Shown here in pieces: positions 1 through 6,679 of a stretch of DNA of 12,653 nt. The notes beneath the pieces are model-generated. The model did not search any database and was not told where the DNA came from. It saw nothing but the letters and a program-made list of their open reading frames with translations. A program made the translations under genes and the position numbers. Each line of letters opens with the position of its first letter. The stretch's first letter is position 1. The stretch is taken from contig JAJRPU010000105.1 of assembly GCA_024280615.1 (NCBI GenBank), positions 1 through 12,653 on the forward strand, written 5' to 3'. This DNA comes from Bacteroidota bacterium (GTDB lineage Bacteria; Bacteroidota; Bacteroidia; JAADEI01).

Positions 1-1301
1 AGTATTGCCACTGGCAGATGCGATTCATTAAATGACCCGGGTGGCGGTGGGTTCCTGACAACATCAAGCCTCACTTGAAAGGGTGCCATGTATGATTTTG
101 AACGCTCGCTTGTTGTGAGTAAGACAGTTTTCTTCAGTCCATCGCCTACCGTAGTGTCCAGTTTAGAGGCGAATCTGGACAGGACGGCATCCATATTCTT
201 AACTATGGGATGTTTGTTTTTCATATCTGCATAAAGAATTGGAAAGAATATCCAAGGTCTGAGGACCTGTTGAGGCACTCCGCCCATTTGTCCCACTACC
301 ACAGGAATAGGTGCACAACGCATGTCTGCCACAAGTCCATAATGAACCCTAACTCCATATTTAAACAGTTGGTCATGCAGGTTGACGTCCGCCGGGACGG
401 CAATGAACGCCCTGTCTTCATTGCGAAGACTATCCAACTGTGCAAATGCTCCCTCCACAAGCCACAAGATAGAGCCTCCATTCATTAAATACTGGTCAAG
501 TTTGAATTTGTCCTGTTCCGAGAAAGGCATTGTTGGCCTGGCTACTACAACCACGTCAATTCGCTCATCTTTGGGGATTTCAAGCACTTCGGGAAGATTG
601 ACCCACACAACGCGATAGTCCCTGTTCAGTGTTCTAACAAGGTCTGAGATGTCTGGTTCGGTCAGTTCGCCGTGCCCTTGAGTGAATGCAATGGTTGGAG
701 GCTCAACGATTAACAGGTCCCTTATTGCCCGTGCAATGTTGTATTCAATAAGTGCGATTGAGTTGTTCAGAGTGATTTCCGGTGGCAGTCCAGCCTGTTG
801 AACAAGGAAATTGATTGCTTTGCTTCTGCCTTTGTAGTAGGCTATTGCCCCGGGAAATATGATTTTTTCCGTGACTCCCTCCGATGTTTTGACTGTCAGA
901 TTTGTTGGTTGAAGCCCTGCTTCCGCTAACTCTCTTATTACTTTTCGTTTTTTATCGTCTGTTTCAACGTCTTCAAAAGGGTCAATGAACTCATAATAAA
1001 TCTTGTTTCCTGATTCTCGCCTGAAATTTTCAAGTGTGATATATATAGCATCTTGCAGTCTTCTGAATCCAGCAGGCAGTTCTCCTTCAATATAAACCTG
1101 TATGTATATTGGCTCGTCAATGTTTTGCAATAGGTTTTTAGTAACGTCGTTGAGGGTGTAGAGCTTGTCTTCTGTTAAGTCCCAACGAACATATAGACGT
1201 GTTGAGATAATGTTAATAAAGAAAAGGAATGTGATTAGTAGGACTGCTTGCCATTTCCGTTCTTGCTTCCACTTCTCATATTTGCTTTTTCGCCTTTCCA
1301 T
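1..1301 (-). CDS. gldG: GldG, gliding-motility ABC transporter auxiliary component (3' end cut off)
   Basis: Partial: the ATG is at 1299-1301 and the frame stays open for 433 codons to the left window edge, so the C-terminus, where the family carries a second membrane helix, is missing. The N-terminus is basic and is followed by a membrane segment at about residues 19-35. The family signature RWDLTEDKLYTL follows at 39-50. A GHGE motif lies at 209-212 and a VVARPTMPFSEQDKFKLDQY stretch at about 250-270, typical of the GldG / ABC_transp_aux domain, which is mostly periplasmic. In Flavobacterium, GldG is proposed to work with the permease GldF and the ATPase GldA in an ABC transporter needed for gliding; its substrate is unknown. 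The upstream gene here is smpB, 61 nt away, with no gldF between. The family call is firm; the role in this organism is inferred. Confidence 0.88.
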   Translation of the reverse strand, partial: MERRKSKYEKWKQERKWQAVLLITFLFFINIISTRLYVRWDLTEDKLYTLNDVTKNLLQNIDEPIYIQVYIEGELPAGFRRLQDAIYITLENFRRESGNKIYYEFIDPFEDVETDDKKRKVIRELAEAGLQPTNLTVKTSEGVTEKIIFPGAIAYYKGRSKAINFLVQQAGLPPEITLNNSIALIEYNIARAIRDLLIVEPPTIAFTQGHGELTEPDISDLVRTLNRDYRVVWVNLPEVLEIPKDERIDVVVVARPTMPFSEQDKFKLDQYLMNGGSILWLVEGAFAQLDSLRNEDRAFIAVPADVNLHDQLFKYGVRVHYGLVADMRCAPIPVVVGQMGGVPQQVLRPWIFFPILYADMKNKHPIVKNMDAVLSRFASKLDTTVGDGLKKTVLLTTSERSKSYMAPFQVRLDVVRNPPPPGSFNESHLPVAI

Positions 1302-1318
1302 AGTGAGTCTTGCTCTTA

Positions 1319-1326
1319 CAAACTTA
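1319..1326 (-). promoter_or_regulatory. Candidate Bacteroidota -7 box for gldG
   Basis: On the minus strand this reads TAAGTTTG, an exact match to the Bacteroidota sigma-factor -7 consensus TAnnTTTG. It sits in the 61-nt smpB-gldG gap and would place the transcript start about 10 nt before the gldG ATG. I see no convincing TTG/TTTG -33 element at the usual spacing, so the call rests on the -7 box alone. Confidence 0.4.
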
Positions 1327-1362
1327 ATTACCTCTGGTTAAAACGGCTTGATTCCGATGTGC

Positions 1363-1827
1363 TTACTTATACTGTTTAAGGATTCGTTCCATCTGGCGTT
1401 GGGCTTCCCGTTTCTTAATAGATTCTCGTTTGTCATATTTCTTTTTGCCTTTCACAAGGGCTATTTCCAATTTAGCCCAGCCCTTCGGATTGATAAACAA
1501 CCTCAAAGGAACAATAGTTAAGCCTTTTTCCTCAATTTTCCCAGATAACCTGTTTAGTTCGGACCTTCTGAGCAGTAGTTTCCTATCTCTATATGGGTCG
1601 TGCGTGGTGTAGCCTGCCTTATCATACTCGGCAATGTGCATGTTTTTAACGTATAGTTCGCCATCTTTGAAGTAGCAGAAAGCGTCCTTTATGCTTGCTT
1701 TCCCCTGCCTGATGGACTTTATCTCGGTGCCTTTTAGTTCAATGCCTGCAATATATTTCTCTAAAATTTCGTAGTCGTGATATGCCTTTCTGTTAACTAT
1801 TTCAGGTGTGTTGGGTTGTCTGTCCAT
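1363..1827 (-). CDS. smpB: SmpB, tmRNA-binding protein of trans-translation
   Basis: Encodes a 154-residue protein, normal length for SmpB. SmpB binds the tRNA-like end of tmRNA (SsrA) and delivers it to stalled ribosomes, so that the nascent chain is tagged for degradation and the ribosome is released. Hallmarks visible: VNRKAYHDYEILEKYIAGIEL near the N-terminus (shortened here to the central YHDYEI), GTEIKSIRQGKASIKDAF at about 33-50, DPYRDRKLLL at 77-86, and the basic tail GKKKYDKRESIKKREAQRQ, which in known SmpB folds in the empty mRNA channel. The ATG at 1825-1827 starts 4 nt after the stop of the upstream lipoprotein gene, so the two are probably co-translated. The tmRNA gene itself is not in the window. 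Confidence 0.97.
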   Translation of the reverse strand: MDRQPNTPEIVNRKAYHDYEILEKYIAGIELKGTEIKSIRQGKASIKDAFCYFKDGELYVKNMHIAEYDKAGYTTHDPYRDRKLLLRRSELNRLSGKIEEKGLTIVPLRLFINPKGWAKLEIALVKGKKKYDKRESIKKREAQRQMERILKQYK

Positions 1828-1831
1828 GGTC

Positions 1832-2296
1832 TCAATTGCAATTTAGGATTATTTCTGGCGTTTGTTCTGTGTTGCTAAGGTTTCCAGCCCTGTCCCTTAT
1901 CTGTATTGAGAACGTTGTGGTGTCTGTGTTTCGGAACGGTCTGCAAGATATTATACCTATTATATCAATGACGGCAGTTGCTTTGATTCCACGTTGGGCT
2001 CGCAATTGGTCAACCAGCGGAAGCCTATATTCATAAGTGAATTCTGTTCTGTTGTCTGTGATGAACACATCTGGGATAGTATCGTTTTCGGGACGTCCTA
2101 CGTCTCCATCGCCATCTGTGAATTCAAAGATTATCTTAAGGGTGTCTGTATCATCTCCAGTGTTAATGAATGTTTTGTTTAATGTGACGGACAGTATTTT
2201 AGGTTCTTTGGGGAATGGAGATTGCCTGTTACAAGAATTGATAAACAATGCAATGATGGTGCTTCCCAGTAGCCAACTAACTATTTTTCTGCCCAT
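1832..2296 (-). CDS. Small putative lipoprotein of unknown function
   Basis: Encodes 154 residues. A basic MGRK start, a hydrophobic stretch at 5-20 and Cys22 after Ile-Asn-Ser look like a lipoprotein signal peptide, although Asn at -2 is not typical. The mature part has an acidic DGDGDVG motif at 61-67, which could bind calcium, then alternating hydrophobic residues suggesting a beta-sandwich, and the sequence IRDRAGNLSN at 133-142. Cys118 and Cys153 could form a disulfide in the periplasm. I believe similar small lipoproteins are common in Bacteroidota, but I know of no assigned function. The start overlaps the 3' end of the hydrolase gene by 16 nt and the stop lies 4 nt before smpB, so it sits inside a tightly coupled operon. 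That it is a real gene is well supported; its function is not known. Confidence 0.85.
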   Translation of the reverse strand: MGRKIVSWLLGSTIIALFINSCNRQSPFPKEPKILSVTLNKTFINTGDDTDTLKIIFEFTDGDGDVGRPENDTIPDVFITDNRTEFTYEYRLPLVDQLRAQRGIKATAVIDIIGIISCRPFRNTDTTTFSIQIRDRAGNLSNTEQTPEIILNCN

Positions 2297-3039
2297 TCAA
2301 TATGTTTTAATATGTATTCCACGGTCTTGTCTGGATGTTCCAATGGGAATAGGTGTCCGCCATTTGTTATAATAACTTTGGCATTAGGGATTTGTTCCGC
2401 CCACTTTGTGTTAGTGATGATATTATCATCTTTGCCGAAGATTACAGTAGTGGGACGGTCTATTCTAAGCAGGTGTCCCGAAAGGTCCTCCCTGTTTTTC
2501 ATAGATTCCAGAGCGGTGATTAGTCCATAAGTGGAATAGGAGGAATTCATAAGGGTCCAAACTGTGTTTGTTAGTTCTGGATTGGTCAAATAGGTTTGTT
2601 TTGCAAGCATGGAAGGGAAATATGCTTTAAAGACAAAGTGTTTACGTCCTTCTTTAACCTGTTTAATTAGTCTGTCTCTGTTTTCTTTTTGTTCTGGTGA
2701 GTCGGCGAAGGGGTGAGTAGCCATAAAAATGAAAGACTTTGCCCATTGTGGGAAGTATTTTGCAATGTGGAAGGCGACGTATCCGCCCATGGAAAGACCA
2801 ACAAAGTGGGCTTGTTGCTCAACTTCAGAGACAACCGATTCTGCCAGTTGCTTCAAAGAATAAGGATTTGGAACCCTGTCTTTAAAGATTCCAGAACCAG
2901 CATATTCAACTAACAGGGTTGCAACGCCCAGTTTGTTCAGTTCAACGGCAATAGGTTGCCAGAATCGTGAATCAAAGGGGAAGGGTGGCAGGAAGACAAC
3001 AGGTGTTCCAGTCCCGAATCCTTTAATTATGGTAACCAT
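2281..3039 (-). CDS. Alpha/beta-fold hydrolase
   Basis: Encodes 252 residues without a signal peptide, so probably cytoplasmic. The alpha/beta-hydrolase fold is visible: an early strand with VVFLPPFPFDSRFW (15-28; the oxyanion-hole loop normally reads HG-like, here LPPFP), the nucleophile elbow GLSMGG with Ser83, the acid residue in FGKDDN (probably Asp205) and the catalytic His in NGGHLFPLEHP (His229). The family includes esterases, lactonases, haloperoxidase-like enzymes and C-C hydrolases such as MenH or BioH. The sequence does not show which substrate is used. It begins 4 nt after recQ and overlaps the lipoprotein gene by 16 nt, so expression is coupled to both. The fold and triad are clear; the specific activity is open. 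Confidence 0.85.
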   Translation of the reverse strand: MVTIIKGFGTGTPVVFLPPFPFDSRFWQPIAVELNKLGVATLLVEYAGSGIFKDRVPNPYSLKQLAESVVSEVEQQAHFVGLSMGGYVAFHIAKYFPQWAKSFIFMATHPFADSPEQKENRDRLIKQVKEGRKHFVFKAYFPSMLAKQTYLTNPELTNTVWTLMNSSYSTYGLITALESMKNREDLSGHLLRIDRPTTVIFGKDDNIITNTKWAEQIPNAKVIITNGGHLFPLEHPDKTVEYILKHIEWAEK

Positions 3040-3043
3040 AGGG

Positions 3044-5260
3044 CTATGAACTCATTTCGGAGAATATCTTGATTTTGATAAGCCGAATCATTTCTTCTGT
3101 GATGTCATATTTCTCAAGGTTCTTAAGGGCTTCTTGGACATCTTCTGTCTCAGCATTCATGAAGTAGTCATATATAAGTTCTTCGTCCGATGGGTCCATA
3201 ACTTCATCAATGAAATAGTCAATGTTTATTTTGTTTCCAGCCATAGCCATCCTTTCCAGTTCGGAGAGCAGTTCGTCATATGACAGGTTAAATAGTTCAG
3301 CGATGTCATACAGTGGGATTCTTTTGTCAATGCTATTGAGAATGTTAATCCTGAGTTTAGATTTCTTGGATTTTTGTTTAAGAGAGAAGTCCATTGGTCG
3401 CTCAATCTCATGTTCCTCAACATGTTTCTTAATCAGGTCAATGAATGGTTTGCCATACTTTTCTGCTTTTGCCTTTGTTACGCCCTGAAGCATAGTCAGT
3501 TCCTTCATAGTAATGGGATAATAAGTAGCCATTTCTTCCAGAGTGGGGTCTTGGAAGATGACGTAAGGCGGAATGCCCTGTTCCTTAGCCATTTTCTTTC
3601 GTAGCATCCTGAGTTTATCCAGCAGGACGGGGTCAAGGACACTTCGTTGGCTGTTGAGAGAGACTCCGCCTGCTTCATAAGTGCGTGGCTCTGGAATGGT
3701 TATCTTAGTTGGATTCTTTAAGAATTCTTCTCCTTGTTCAGTTACTTTCAACACTCCATAATGTTCAATTTCCTTTTTGATAAGTCCGTCAACCACTCCC
3801 TTTCTGATTATAGCATGCCAGAAATAAGAATCTTTGTCTTTTCCTTTTCCGAAGGTGGACACTTTGTGATGTTCATATTGCTTGACTTCATAGGTGTTCT
3901 TTCCTCTTAATATATTAATAATGTGTAGGGCACGGTGCTTGCCCCCTGTCTCTTTAATAGTTTGTAAAATTAGTTTCATCTCATTTGTTATGTCAATATC
4001 TTTGCGAGGGTGAACGCAGTTGTCACAGTTGTCGCATTTGTCGTGTGGATATTTTTCTCCGAAGTAATTGAGAATGTATTTCCGTCGACATATTCCAGTT
4101 TCCACATAGCCAACAACTTCTTCCAAGAGCAAGTATCCCACTTCTCGTTCGTTAGTGCTTTTCTTTCTTAGCAGTTGCTCTTGTTTAACAATGTCTGTGT
4201 AACTGAAGAATGCTATGCATTTAGCGGGCAGTCCATCTCGTCCAGCCCGTCCTGTCTCTTGATAGTAACTCTCAAGGCTTTTGGGAAAGTCATAGTGAAT
4301 AACGAATCTGATGTCCGGCTTGTCTATTCCCAGCCCGAAGGCTATTGTGGCGACGATTACCTGTGTTTCATCATTTAGGAACCTGTCTTGGCGAAGGGCT
4401 CTTTCCTTGGCTCCCAACCCGGCGTGGTAGGCTTCTGCTTTGATGCCGTTTGCCTGTAATATCTCTGCAACTTCTTCTGTTGTTTTTCTCAGTAGGCAAT
4501 AGACTATTCCCTGTTGACCATCGTGTTCCCTGATGATTTGAATCACTTGCTTAATGAGTTGTTCTTTGGAAGGGCGTTGTCTCACTTCATAGTAAAGATT
4601 GGGTCTGTTAAAGGAATCAATAACGAAGACAGGGTCTTTCATTCCCAGATTCTTGACTATGTCAAGCCTGACTTTGGGTGTTGCCGTGGCGGTCAGTGCC
4701 ATAATGGGAATGCGTCCTTGTTCAAGGCTATCAATCATAGGGCGGATGTTGCGATAATCGGGGCGGAAGTCGTGTCCCCATTCGCTTATGCAGTGTGCTT
4801 CATCAACGGCAACAAATGAAATTTTAATGTTTTTAAGGAAGTTAAGAGTTTCTTCTTTGCCTAAGGTTTCAGGGGCGATGTATAGCAATTTTGTTCTGCC
4901 TGATTCAAGGTCTTCAAGGACTTTGCGTCGTTGGGCAGTGGATAGAGAGGAGTTAAGGAAATGAGCGTAACTGTCCTTAGCCATAAAGGACCTGAACAGG
5001 TCAACTTGGTTTTTCATTAGGGCAATCAAGGGCGAGATTATAATTGCCGTTCCATCCATCAGAAGGGCAGGCAACTGATAGCATAAGGATTTGCCTCCTC
5101 CCGTGGGCATCAGGACAAACACGTCGTTCCCTTCCAGCAGAGCCCTGATTGCTTCCTCCTGCTTTCCCTTGAATGAGTGGAAGCCAAAGTATTCACGCAG
5201 AGCCTTTAGTAGCGTTTGTTTGTCTATGTTAACCGTCTTTTTTTCAGTTATTGTCGTCAT
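3044..5260 (-). CDS. recQ: RecQ, ATP-dependent 3'-5' DNA helicase
   Basis: Encodes a 738-residue superfamily 2 helicase that unwinds recombination and replication intermediates. Order of parts: Q-motif region with KGKQEEAI (31-38); Walker A TGGGKS (53-58); DEAH box (153-156) followed by CISEWGHDFRPDYR; motif III ALTATAT (188-194); motif VI QETGRAGRDG (334-343); RQC zinc site with Cys391, Cys409, Cys412 and Cys415; winged-helix region to about 520; HRDC domain at about 541-617. A charged, helical tail at about 620-738 lies beyond the HRDC domain and is absent from the 610-residue E. coli protein; tails of this kind are usual in Bacteroidota RecQ. The ATG is at 5258-5260. It is the first gene of the tight recQ-hydrolase-lipoprotein-smpB run, 44 nt after the glycosyltransferase. 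Confidence 0.97.
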   Translation of the reverse strand: MTTITEKKTVNIDKQTLLKALREYFGFHSFKGKQEEAIRALLEGNDVFVLMPTGGGKSLCYQLPALLMDGTAIIISPLIALMKNQVDLFRSFMAKDSYAHFLNSSLSTAQRRKVLEDLESGRTKLLYIAPETLGKEETLNFLKNIKISFVAVDEAHCISEWGHDFRPDYRNIRPMIDSLEQGRIPIMALTATATPKVRLDIVKNLGMKDPVFVIDSFNRPNLYYEVRQRPSKEQLIKQVIQIIREHDGQQGIVYCLLRKTTEEVAEILQANGIKAEAYHAGLGAKERALRQDRFLNDETQVIVATIAFGLGIDKPDIRFVIHYDFPKSLESYYQETGRAGRDGLPAKCIAFFSYTDIVKQEQLLRKKSTNEREVGYLLLEEVVGYVETGICRRKYILNYFGEKYPHDKCDNCDNCVHPRKDIDITNEMKLILQTIKETGGKHRALHIINILRGKNTYEVKQYEHHKVSTFGKGKDKDSYFWHAIIRKGVVDGLIKKEIEHYGVLKVTEQGEEFLKNPTKITIPEPRTYEAGGVSLNSQRSVLDPVLLDKLRMLRKKMAKEQGIPPYVIFQDPTLEEMATYYPITMKELTMLQGVTKAKAEKYGKPFIDLIKKHVEEHEIERPMDFSLKQKSKKSKLRINILNSIDKRIPLYDIAELFNLSYDELLSELERMAMAGNKINIDYFIDEVMDPSDEELIYDYFMNAETEDVQEALKNLEKYDITEEMIRLIKIKIFSEMSS

Positions 5261-5279
5261 TTGTGTGTCAATTGTGTGT
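5261..5279. repeat. 8-bp direct repeat in the recQ leader
   Basis: TTGTGTGT occurs at 5261-5268 and again at 5272-5279, one helical turn apart (11 nt). In the recQ mRNA sense this is ACACACAA, a 3-nt spacer, then ACACACAA directly before the ATG. It may be a protein-binding site, an unstructured A-rich translation-initiation region, or chance. A loose -7-like TAnnTTTA (TATTTTTA on the minus strand, 5281-5288) lies just upstream. Confidence 0.3.
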
Positions 5280-5304
5280 ATAAAAATAAGATAAAATCTT
5301 TAAA

Positions 5305-6543
5305 TCAAGAAACGTGTACCTGTTGCCTGTTCAGGAATTGTTCCAGAGTTCGGGCTCTGTTCTCCCAAGTGTGTTCCAATGCCAGTTCCATTAATTGTTT
5401 TTTGAATACTTCGTCGGTGCTTTTTTCCAGTGCTTGTTCAATGGCTTGTTTGAGCCCCACGGTGCCGTCTCCTGAAAACACTTCGGGAAACTGAGTGCAT
5501 TCAAGCATTTCGGATGAGACAACAGCCGGCTTGCCAGAAGCGAAATACTCAAACAATTTGAGCGGTGATGTGGTCTTAGCTATGGAACCCGGTTTGAAGG
5601 GAATCCAACCAATAGTGTAGTATCTGACATAGGCAGGAAGCACTGCATATTCAATACGACCAGTCCAATAAACATTGTCTCCACGCAATGGAAATTTATT
5701 AATTCCATAAAGCGGACCAATGAATAGAAATCCAACGTCCTTCATAATATTGATTAGGTCTTGGATGACTTCAAACCATAGCCACGGGGCTATCGCTCCG
5801 TGATAACCTACAATAGCAGGATATTTCTGCAAGAATTCTGATAAGTCTTTAGCAATAGGAACTTCCGGTGGGTTCTGGAAATGCTCAACCTCCACGCCAT
5901 TAGGCAGATAGAGAACTTTCTCTTCAGGGAATCCGTCATTAATTACTTTGTCCATTAATTTCTTGGCAGTTACAATAACAAAGTCACTGTTTTGGGCTTT
6001 TACCATATGATTATATAAATGTATCAACTCTTCTGTTCTATGTCCAGATATCTCACTATGCAAATCATCAACAAATTCGTATACAATTACTTGTGAGTCA
6101 TTTTTGGTTGAGTAAATAGTTTCAGGTTTATAAGGGTAGCAAGTGGAGTATACTATGCGGATAATTTTGGGGAGAGAATATAGTATTTCATCTGGACCGG
6201 TCAGATATGTGTTTGTACTCACTTCATAAAACTCTTTTGGAGGGACTCCGAAGTCTGAATAAAGGGAAAGAAACCCAATTTTTCCCATTGCCAAAGCCAT
6301 ATGTTGAGGGCGCTGCAATAAATTTCCAGCCCATGAGATAGTAGGTTCCAACAAGTAAGTACCTTTGGTTTTCTCAGATAAATTTTTTATGTCATTCCAG
6401 TTTCTCTTAACAAGCTGTGAAAGCATATTTTGATTATATGGTTTTGTCCCCCGTCCCCTTAGACGCCAGTAAAGGGGTGCAAGAATATTGTATAAAGCAG
6501 GTTTTGAGCGAACCAAGTTCTTTATTTGTCGTAACACCGTCAT
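5305..6543 (-). CDS. GT-B-fold glycosyltransferase (family 4 / TuaH-like)
   Basis: Encodes 412 residues from the ATG at 6541-6543. The N-terminal acceptor half has the QRPQH motif (77-81) seen in TuaH-like and other GT-B enzymes that decorate cell-surface glycans. The C-terminal nucleotide-sugar half includes LPNGVEVEHF (213-222), GYHGAI (246-251) and SPLKLFEYFASGKPAVVS (326-343), where the Glu of FEY is the usual donor-contacting residue. I see no signal peptide; a membrane-associated cytoplasmic enzyme making polysaccharide or another surface glycan is likely, but neither sugar nor acceptor can be read from sequence. The same frame extends to a TTG at 6628-6630 (441 residues); I prefer the ATG because the extra 29 residues are low in family character and contain a tandem repeat. 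It is the first gene of the minus-strand block. Confidence 0.83.
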   Translation of the reverse strand: MTVLRQIKNLVRSKPALYNILAPLYWRLRGRGTKPYNQNMLSQLVKRNWNDIKNLSEKTKGTYLLEPTISWAGNLLQRPQHMALAMGKIGFLSLYSDFGVPPKEFYEVSTNTYLTGPDEILYSLPKIIRIVYSTCYPYKPETIYSTKNDSQVIVYEFVDDLHSEISGHRTEELIHLYNHMVKAQNSDFVIVTAKKLMDKVINDGFPEEKVLYLPNGVEVEHFQNPPEVPIAKDLSEFLQKYPAIVGYHGAIAPWLWFEVIQDLINIMKDVGFLFIGPLYGINKFPLRGDNVYWTGRIEYAVLPAYVRYYTIGWIPFKPGSIAKTTSPLKLFEYFASGKPAVVSSEMLECTQFPEVFSGDGTVGLKQAIEQALEKSTDEVFKKQLMELALEHTWENRARTLEQFLNRQQVHVS

Positions 6544-6679
6544 TAATGCAGTTCTTTTGGGACTTTTAAAATACAACGTGTTTCTTAAAGATAATGTTCT
6601 AATGCATAGGGTAGAAACCGTAGAAACCAAAGACAGTGGCTTTATCGTTGCTTTTTAATGAAAGAAGTAATTCGGACAA
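6544..6679. promoter_or_regulatory. Divergent intergenic region between the glycosyltransferase gene and uvrB
   Basis: This stretch of 136 nt separates the two oppositely transcribed blocks and must hold promoters for both unless distant ones are used. Candidates are weak: on the plus strand TATCGTTG (6643-6650, 7 of 8 to TAnnTTTG, 30 nt before the uvrB ATG), and on the minus strand TATCTTTA (6586-6593, 7 of 8, about 43 nt before the glycosyltransferase ATG). Neither has a clear -33 partner. I found no LexA-like palindrome here. Confidence 0.4.
6611..6628. repeat. Perfect 9-bp tandem repeat in the divergent promoter region
   Basis: GTAGAAACC occurs twice head to tail (6611-6619 and 6620-6628). 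If the glycosyltransferase began at the upstream TTG, the repeat would encode Val-Ser-Thr twice. In the preferred model it is non-coding, lying 51 nt upstream of the uvrB start and upstream of the glycosyltransferase ATG, where it could serve as an operator. Confidence 0.5.

Noticed and set aside
210..618. Plus-strand open frames of 78-92 codons near the left edge
   Set aside because: They overlap the continuous minus-strand gldG frame, whose translation matches the family throughout.
2037..2372. Open frame of 111 codons on the plus strand over the lipoprotein and hydrolase genes
   Set aside because: It is antisense to two supported coding sequences, and its composition looks like a reverse-strand shadow.
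4514..4819. Open frame of 101 codons on the plus strand inside recQ
   Set aside because: It lies wholly antisense to a strongly conserved helicase gene and has no recognisable protein features.
6544..6630. N-terminal extension of the glycosyltransferase from a TTG at 6628-6630
   Set aside because: It needs a rare start codon, adds 29 residues without family features, and covers the tandem repeat and the only minus-strand promoter-like box. The ATG at 6541-6543 is simpler.
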